A stretch of DNA of 64,000 nucleotides from Phorcus lineatus (taxonomy: Eukaryota > Mollusca > Gastropoda > Trochida > Trochidae): NCBI GenBank assembly GCA_921293015.1, contig OV121091.1, positions 38,858,839 to 38,922,838 of the forward strand, in the 5' to 3' direction. Positions within the stretch are counted from its first letter, which is position 1. Each line of letters starts with the position of its first letter. The notes below the pieces were generated by a model. That model did no database searches, was not told the DNA's origin, and saw only the letters and a list, made by a program, of their open reading frames with translations. A program made the position numbers and the translations under genes. Shown here in pieces: positions 57,101 to 64,000 of this stretch.

Positions 57101-60100
57101 AACTCTCTGTATGACCTCACTGACATACACTTTGACCTCTCACCTCGAGGCTATGACCTTGACACAGCTTGGCCTTCCTTTGCAAAGTAAGTGGTAAATT
57201 AATGTTGTAAATATGTGACATTCAATTAAGATATTCTTTCAACTGATGAAGGAATATGGATATACTCCCAAAACAATTATCTGCTCCCAAAGTTATTTTT
57301 CAGAAAAGTTTGTTTTTGTATGCTGTTGAAAAACTTTACTATAATACTTTATTGAATCTTTCCTGCCATGTCAAAATCCAAAGGTCTATTATGAAATATC
57401 TTTGTGAAATATGATTTTTGGATGTTGTGTTTTATATGTATGAACATATGTGGTTTTGAATGTCCTACCTAAAAGACAAAAACCTTCACACACAGTCACC
57501 CTTCATAATTTTCCCCACATCGTCAATCACTAAGCTTCTTTTAGAGGCATCTAAGAAGTTGGAATGATGATAATGACAAGAAATATATGGATAACAACTT
57601 CTTTATTTATTGCATGCAATGTTTTGACACAGATTTTTGTGTCGTTCTCAATCCCCATAACCTTCTTTTCTGTTTCATGCAAATTATTTTATATTTTATT
57701 CTCAATTTCCAGGAAGCAGGGGGGTAACTTCACATGGAACCCTCCGAGTCGACGCTCCAGCATCAGCAGCATGGCCAGCATCACCATGCAGGTGGGCAGA
57801 TAATCTCCACTAGCAGTTCATATTAAGGATGGGTATCGGTCCCCATTTCCATATTGCAATATATTGCGATACAGAAAAGCGTATTGCAATACGTATTGCA
57901 ATATATAGGCACTTTTCATATTTTAGTTTTCCCATGTTCTCTTCACTGAATAACGAAAATTAGAACTGTAATCAATGCTCAACTGGACGTTCTTTTGTAA
58001 GGAGTATAATTAAGCGACTGCTTTTGTACTTTTAACATGTCTTTGCTATTTTCACTTTGCAAGTTCAGTTAAATCAAGACCTGTTTTTGTTACGTTTTTC
58101 TGCAATTTTACACGTAAATTGTTATTTCTAAAACCTCCGATATATTGGATATTTTCAGAAGACTGTGCCGGTACATATCGTCGTGTTTCTGTATTGCAAT
58201 ATAACGATATACCAATAATACAGCGCACCCTTATTTCTTATGTCTTCAGAGGAAGATTTAAAGGGGTTGATCAAATGAAATTCTGAATTTGTTAGAAAGT
58301 CAAAGGGCCTCCTCTTCTTTGCATCCATCCATTTTGATATGTATGTTGTAGCAGTATGTCAAAGTAAATTTAGATGTATAGCTTGCTGAAGTCAACCAAA
58401 GGGCAATAATATGAGATCTATTACTTTTCACAAGAAATGAATCAACAACATCAACAACGCCTTGAGTTTGACTTCCCATGCTTTAGACTGTGTATGTTGC
58501 AGGACACGTCAAGCCTGTTGAGTGTCCCTCTGTATGCTGACAACTCTGGAGAGGTTGACAAACTCACTCAAGATCTTGAGACATCAGAGTCTGTCCGCTC
58601 TCAGCTCATGGAGCAGGTTGGTTAACTCTTTTATTGCCCATCATTTCATATTCATATCAACATCATGCCCAAGGCACAATTATAATGATATTAAAAAACT
58701 TTTCCGTATTATCCAAATTACTGGTCCGAGGTCCGATGTATTGGCAAATAGGAAGTTCAGATCCACTACAGAAATACTTAATTGATGAAAAGAAAATTTG
58801 ATTCAAAATCAAGTAAAAATTAATCATATGGTAAGGCCGTAAGTATTGTATAAGTGACATACAATTGATAGTTAATTAATAAAACACTTAATCATAGAGA
58901 TCTCACTGATGATACGTCAATGGTGTTTTAAATGTGTTGAGGTGATTCCATGTTCAGGTTGACTCCCTGCAGCAAGAGAAGATGTCCGTGAGTCAGTCAG
59001 CGTGGTCAACGCAGGGGGAGCTGCATGCTGTCCATGAACAGCTGCGGGATCTACAGGAGCAGCACACAGACCTGCAGACGAGATATCTGCAGTTGGAGAA
59101 GAGGTCAGTGTCACATAATGATAAGTAATCTAAGTTTACCAACTTACTGACTAAGACGATCACACAAAACGTAGAGTATTGCCCTGCAGTGGGAGAAAGA
59201 GGTCAGTTTCTCTGGTGTTAAGTAATATAATTTTGAAACATTCATGAACAAATGTTGAATACAGACCTGCAAGAGAGAAACCTGCAGCTCAAGAAGTCTT
59301 CCAATGATGAAAATGATAAACTTGAACACTATCTATTGCCTTGTACAGTAACCCAACAAAATGCAGGAGAGATGCCCTCAGGTCATTTTTTTGCAATGTT
59401 TAGTGTTTCTCATCTTGTACAATACCCTCAAAAGGACTAATCATCATTTTTTGGGCAGATACCTACAGCATGAGTTCCATTCTTGTAGTGATAATTACTG
59501 TCACTGTGAAGCCTTTCATTTGTGTTTTAAATTACTGACATGGAGAATACGACAAACCTGTTGCTTGAGAAGTGGTCAGCCTCTTGTAGCAATAAATATG
59601 ATGCGCATGCAACTCTGCAATTATCTTTTCGTGGCAATATGGCAGGGTTCGAAATCATCATATAAAGACTGCACTGGTGCAGGTTAAAATCAGTTGGTGC
59701 AACTTATACTAGTTACCAGACTGCACCAGGTGCAGTTTGAATAATAACTTACATCGATTAATTTATAGTTCTCAAACAAATTTATTAGAAATGATAACAA
59801 AAACGTTCGTACTCGACGCCGATTATTTACTTCCGCATTTGATAAAAATAGATTTGCCCTGTCCTGGCATTTCTCATTTGCATATTCGTCACAGCTATAA
59901 TTGTCCAATCACATCTCGATTAGCTTGACACGTCATTACTTCAGATTTTTCCGTGAGAACTCATTTGTACTTGTGTATAATCTCGGTAAAACTACGATTG
60001 TCGCATAGCAGCCGAGTCTTCCGGTCTCACGTCTGTCACACGTGCTGTCTTGATGTAAACAAAATGTCATTGTCGAAAGAGCAGTCCTCATTTTTTAAAT

Positions 60101-63100
60101 TCTTTACAAAAACAATAAATGAATCTGATCAAGTTGAATCGGAAAGTACAAAAGATGTTCCCATTACTGACAAGGAAGGCCAAGCTACAGGTACAAGTGG
60201 TGAGAAGCGTGCGGCTAGGCCTATGAGTTCAGAAAAGATCGATGATTGTGTTGAACCTAAGTCAAAAAAGTCAAAAGCATATTCTTTCAAAAGTGAATGG
60301 AAAATTGGCGGAGACTGGTTACATTTTGATGAAACTGATAAGGTGATGTTTTGCTCGATCTGCCGTAAATTTGATAGAAGTGGAAAATCAAATGCATTTC
60401 GTTCAGGTTCAAAAATTTTTAGATTACAAGAAATGAAAATACACCAGAACAGTGAAATTCATAAACGATCTGAATGTAGTGAAATTGCTGAAATTTGTGC
60501 TCAAACCTCATCTACTAGAGTAAAGTTGCCCCTTGAACAGTCGATTACGAAAATGCACGAACATCAAACTGATATGTTGAAAATATTATTTACAACTGCA
60601 CAATGGTTATTAACTGTTGTGAACATATGACGATGTAGATGATAGATCAGATATTATATTCAGTAACTTGAAGTCTTTTTAAAACCCATTCATTTTCGTC
60701 TTCTTCACACATTAATAAAAACAAAACAAACAAAACAAACTGACAGGTTTTGTTAGTTTTTTTTATTACAAAGTTATTTATAAAGGTGATCACTTTGGTG
60801 CAGCCAGAGTGGCTCAGGTGCAGTCTTGTAAAACCAGTCAACTGCACCTGGTGCAGTTCTTAAAAAAAACCGAATTCGTCCCCTGTATGGGGATTGAGGA
60901 AACCTGACTGATATATGTACCCTATTTCAAAGTGAACATTTCACTGATGGAGAACAAATTTTGTCTCTGTTCTTTGTTGATAAAGGACACACAATTCAAA
61001 GTTAAAATTAATGTCTTTTAATGAAAACTCCAAAAGATCTCTAAGCATATGTATTTCATTTGTTTCCAGACATGACAAGATGTGTGTTGAGAACACAAGC
61101 TCAGAGAAGGAATGGCATGGTAAAGAAGAGGAATTGGCCAATCAGCTGCAAGCTTTGTTAAACCAGAAGAAAGAAGCAGACGGGAAACTGGAAGATGTCA
61201 AAACACAATTAGCTGAAGTCAGGACAGAAATGGCCACTTTGGATGAAAATAACAAACGTGAAAAAGAGAAACTTGAATCTGAAAGGGCTGAACTCTCAAT
61301 TCAAATTAAATCTTTGGAAAAGGAGATTGGGCTTGCTAAAGAGTCAGAGAGGAAAAAAATTGATGAAATTGAAGCCTTGGAGGTCAAATTACAGGCAAAT
61401 GAGGAGAAGAATAGTGAACTGTTGACTAGACTTCAGACTGCTCTTGAAGGTAAAGAAAATGATGCATCAAGCCAACTAGATGCAGCTAATAAACTTCATG
61501 AAGTCATTGCCCGTTTAAAAGAAGTGGAACTTGCCAATGTCAAACTTGTGGCAGAAAATCAAAACTTGGAGAGAAAATGTAAAAATTTTGAAAAAGAAAT
61601 TTTATCTCTGGAGAATGCCAGGACAGACTTAAATGATAAGCTGACAAAAGAAAAACAAGATAGCAAAGACGTACAAAATAAACTGAAAGATGTGACAGAA
61701 GCAACATCAATAGAAATGCAATCTTTAAATGCACAGCTGAATGAAAAACTTACAGAATTGACTGAAAAGAATGAAGAAATTGAAAGTTTGTCTTCTCAGG
61801 TGTCAGAACTGAATCTGAAATCCCTTGAGATGGATTCTATGATAGGCAAGTCTTACAGTTTGCTGAGCATGCTGGCAGGAGGTGTTGATGAAGTTGATGG
61901 TAAGGATATTGAGTTCAGCAAATTTGTTTCTGACATTGATGCACTGAAAGATGAAATCTCAAAGAAGATCTCAAAGGCAGAAGAGGAGGTTAAGAGTTTG
62001 ACGTCTGCCAAGGAAAAGCTTGAAACTGATTTCGGAAAAGTTATAGAGGAAAAGGAACAAGTGATGGAAAATTTAGATGAATTGAGAAAGGCTTTTGGAG
62101 AGTACCAGCAAAGTCAGCAAGATAAAGAGCGCGAGGTTGACCTCAAGCAACATGAAACTGAGTCAAAACTTCAGCAAGCAGAGTTGGATCTTTCCAAGAA
62201 GTCAGAAGAGATCAACAAAATGGGCGACCAGCTAGCTGAGCAAAAGACGCAAGTAACGGAAATCATGGATGCATGTGGCCTTCAGCCGGTAAGTTATGTC
62301 TTCATGTCTTTGTTTATGGAAGGGTTTAAGTATTTATAGAGGAAAGAATGGTATGGTACATGTTGTCACTAATACACCAACAAATATTTTTTTTCAATCT
62401 TTTGAATGTTAGAATTCTCATTTTCGATTCAAGATACCGGGTTGGCATGTTTTAAATTAAAAAAGAATAAATACCAATTTAAGAATTTAGAGATTATCAA
62501 ACCTACATTTGGAGAGCAAGAGTATCATAGTCAAGTATGGTATTTTTTGTTTTGAAATATGGTCAACTAAGGATAATAAAGGTTCAAAGTGTATTTCTTT
62601 ATGTATACCAATGTCTTATTACATTTATCATTGTACATATTAATCTATGCTCTGTATTCTACAACTTAAAAGGAAAAGGAATCTGATGTGAGTCAGCTGC
62701 TGTCCACAATGTCCCTCCACATCCAGAAACTGGCCACAAGAATCACAGACGTAGAAGGAGAGAAGAACATTCTAGAGGGGAAACTTAGTCACCTCCAGGC
62801 AGGAGATGCTGACAAGGGGACACAACTCCAACACCTTGAGGAGCAGTTCTCTTCATTGCAGAAGTCACTCAGTGAAGCAAGAGAACTAGAAACCACTTTA
62901 AGGACAGACTTGTCTGACAAGGAGAGACTTTTGAAAGAAGAGTGTTCCAAGAGCAGCAAGCTTGCAGATGATCTTGAAAAGAAGCAAAATGAGCTATCAA
63001 GACTGAGTGACCAGCATACTGACTCTAAATCTGAGAATGTGTCCTTGAGAGAACAAATAGTCACCTTGAACCATGACTTCAATGAACTCAAAGTTAACAT

Positions 63101-64000
63101 GGCCACAACAAATGAAAGGTTGCAGACGGCATCCCAAATGAAAAACAAGGATGAAAAACAATTTGAAGAGGTTCTGATGCTAAAGGAGAAGGAGCTGAAT
63201 GATAAAGAAGAACTGATAAAGACAGTGAAATCTCAACATAGTGATGTTAAAAAGGAATTGCAGGAATTTACCAAATCTAAATCAAAACTGGAAAAAGAAA
63301 AAGCAAAGATCGAAAAAGAAATGAATAAAACAAAATCAAAACTAGAGGAATCTGAAAACAAGAACCGTAAACTTCAAGAGGATTTAGAAAAAGAAATGGC
63401 AAGCAGACAGGAAACAGGAAACCAACTGACAAGTCAACAAGAAGAATTTGATTTCCTAAAACAAAGTCTTGTAGATGCCCAGACTGAGGTGAAGTCACAA
63501 GAAAAGAAGTATTCAGAGATGCTGGAAAGCAGCAGAACAGAAAGGATGCAGCTAAAAGCTCAGATCGAAGAAGCTCTAGGTCACTCAGAACAGGTTGAAG
63601 CCCAGTTGAAGCAAACATTAGAAGAACTGGAGCATGTGCGTAGTCTTGCAGAGCAGGAGAAGATGGAAACGAGCAATAACTTGAAGGTTATGGAAACTAA
63701 CTGTCAAGAACTCAAGGACAGACTGAGTGAAGTTCAAGGAGATAAAGAAACACTAACATCAGCAAAGGAGAGTGCTGAAACCGAGTGTGCAAAGTTGAGG
63801 TCACAAGTTGAGAAGCTTGAAGACGATCTTCAACAGATGGAGGTAGAAAGATCAAGTTCCTCATCTGAGAAGGAGACATTAATCGGCAGTTTGAAATCAG
63901 AAATATTTGAAACAAAATCAAAACTGGATGAGGTTCAATCAAGTCTTGGCAGCCTAGAAAGTGAGAAAGTTTCTCTGCTCAATCTGATCAAAGTTGGTGA
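54137..64000 (+). CDS. FYCO1: FYVE and coiled-coil domain protein FYCO1, 3'-partial
   Basis: Ten exons join in phase: 54137-54245, 55232-55351, 55634-55746, 56283-56386, 57043-57186, 57713-57791, 58503-58616, 58958-59103, 61070-62288 and 62673 to beyond the window. About 1158 codons are visible. The ATG is chosen because the frame lies just after an acceptor at 54126, with 10 bases of 5' UTR before it, so an upstream non-coding exon is expected. A RUN domain spans roughly residues 37-175, with [40 protein letters not shown] and [13 protein letters not shown] closely matching FYCO1. From about residue 240 it becomes a continuous, Lys/Glu-rich coiled coil. The FYVE finger, LC3-interacting motif and GOLD domain expected at the C-terminus lie outside. 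As known for the family, it links Rab7- and PI3P-positive autophagosomes and late endosomes to kinesin transport. The other RUN-FYVE proteins (RUFY) are less similar. Confidence 0.95.
54398..54460. repeat. 20-bp tandem repeat in FYCO1 intron 1
   Basis: Three units of GCCAATACAGGAAAAACAGG, the third partly diverged, are followed by scattered GGCCAATA motifs downstream to about 54765. Each unit contains CCAAT. The intron location and alternation with AT-rich DNA suggest simple tandem expansion. Confidence 0.85.
57823..58233. mobile_element. Short inverted-repeat element (MITE-like) in FYCO1 intron 6
   Basis: It begins TAAGGATGGGTATCGG. The opposite end, read in reverse, is TAAGGGTGCGCTG, giving short imperfect terminal inverted repeats about 410 bases apart. 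Near the left end is a perfect palindrome, ATTGCAATACGTATTGCAAT (57883-57902), and TATTGCAATATA occurs near both ends. A solo right-end copy lies at 20651-20703. No clear target-site duplication or ORF. Confidence 0.6.
59183..59300. repeat. Decayed duplicates of the 3' end of FYCO1 exon 8
   Basis: Two stretches in intron 8 resemble the exon end at 59068-59110. One, at 59183-59212, keeps CTGCAGT-GGAGAA-GAGGTCAGT, including the donor. The other, at 59261-59300, keeps ACAGACCTGCA and CTGCAGCTCAAGAAG and would read [12 protein letters not shown] beside the exon's [12 protein letters not shown]. The phase does not fit splicing as an additional exon. Confidence 0.6.
59643..60885 (+). mobile_element. 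hAT-like DNA transposon copy, non-autonomous, in FYCO1 intron 8
   Basis: The element is 1243 bases long and flanked by the 5-base direct repeat TATGG (59638-59642 and 60886-60890). The ends are CAGGGTTCGAA and, in reverse, CAGGGGACGAA, short terminal inverted repeats of hAT style. Subterminal palindromes resembling ACTGCACCTGGTGCAGT occur near both ends. The single ORF (60064-60630) encodes only a zinc-finger N-terminal part, so the copy lacks a transposase catalytic core. Five-base duplications are known from some hAT subfamilies; classification rests on these features without alignment. Confidence 0.8.
60064..60630 (+). CDS. Zinc-finger N-terminal protein of a hAT-like element (KIAA1586/ZNF862 type)
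   Basis: A 188-codon frame starts at ATG 60064 ([17 protein letters not shown]); an in-frame ATG at 59953 would add 37 less plausible residues. After a charged, lysine-rich linker comes a [20 protein letters not shown] segment, then [12 protein letters not shown] and HQNSEIH, a C2-H2 finger layout seen in hAT-derived proteins such as ZNF862 and KIAA1586-like proteins. The frame ends before any DDE or dimerisation region. It could be a DNA-binding remnant of the transposase. Expression as a host protein is not shown. Confidence 0.6.
   Translation: MSLSKEQSSFFKFFTKTINESDQVESESTKDVPITDKEGQATGTSGEKRAARPMSSEKIDDCVEPKSKKSKAYSFKSEWKIGGDWLHFDETDKVMFCSICRKFDRSGKSNAFRSGSKIFRLQEMKIHQNSEIHKRSECSEIAEICAQTSSTRVKLPLEQSITKMHEHQTDMLKILFTTAQWLLTVVNI

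Noticed and set aside
59252-59440. Additional FYCO1 exon reading [12 protein letters not shown]
   Set aside because: The phase does not match the donor at 59103, and the frame after the acceptor that would fit contains an early stop; exon 8 joins cleanly to 61070.

Overview
This is a eukaryotic nuclear window. The genes are split into many short exons by GT-AG introns, the intergenic DNA is AT-rich, and repeats are abundant. Several repeats, above all a tRNA-derived SINE whose 3' end runs into a CTCA-type tail, look like those of gastropod molluscs. The proteins are ordinary bilaterian orthologues. I infer a lophotrochozoan, most likely a gastropod; the species cannot be read from the sequence.

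Three host genes can be reconstructed exon by exon with consistent reading phases. (1) YME1L1, plus strand, window start to 7891: the mitochondrial inner-membrane i-AAA protease, lacking only its N-terminal exons. (2) FBXL20 (the FBXL2/FBXL20 type), minus strand, 44741 down to 18113: an F-box/leucine-rich-repeat protein of 440 codons in 15 coding exons, ending in a CaaX box. Its proposed initiator exon lies 16.4 kb upstream of the second coding exon, next to a promoter-like block with CCAAT, CRE and ZNF143-like motifs. (3) FYCO1, plus strand, from 54137 past the window end: RUN domain followed by a long coiled coil. The FYVE, LIR and GOLD parts would lie beyond the window. YME1L1 and FBXL20 converge; FBXL20 and FYCO1 diverge. 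No operon-like logic or shared pathway is evident, although FYCO1 acts in autophagosome transport, FBXL20-type proteins in ubiquitination and YME1L1 in mitochondrial proteostasis.

The rest is mostly repeats. At 7.9-18 kb, between the convergent genes, there are SINE fragments and a dispersed repeat with an internal duplication. The FBXL20 introns hold a 31-bp array that copies a splice donor, a GAT microsatellite and a 75-bp minisatellite. The large first FBXL20 intron holds a family of elements ending in TAGCTCATCAG, one with twelve 145-bp satellite units, plus a 540-bp duplicated GTG-rich block and a full SINE. The 45-54 kb region has a miRNA-like hairpin, an ACT microsatellite and two uncertain coding-like islands. 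FYCO1 intron 6 carries a short inverted-repeat element. FYCO1 intron 8 carries a hAT-like transposon with a 5-bp target-site duplication and a short ORF encoding only a zinc-finger N-terminus.

The observations most worth following are the donor-copying array in FBXL20, the 145-bp satellite built around nuclear-receptor-like half-sites, the hairpin at 48021-48103, the uORF overlapping the proposed FBXL20 start, and the hAT-like element. I found no wholly new multi-gene system.
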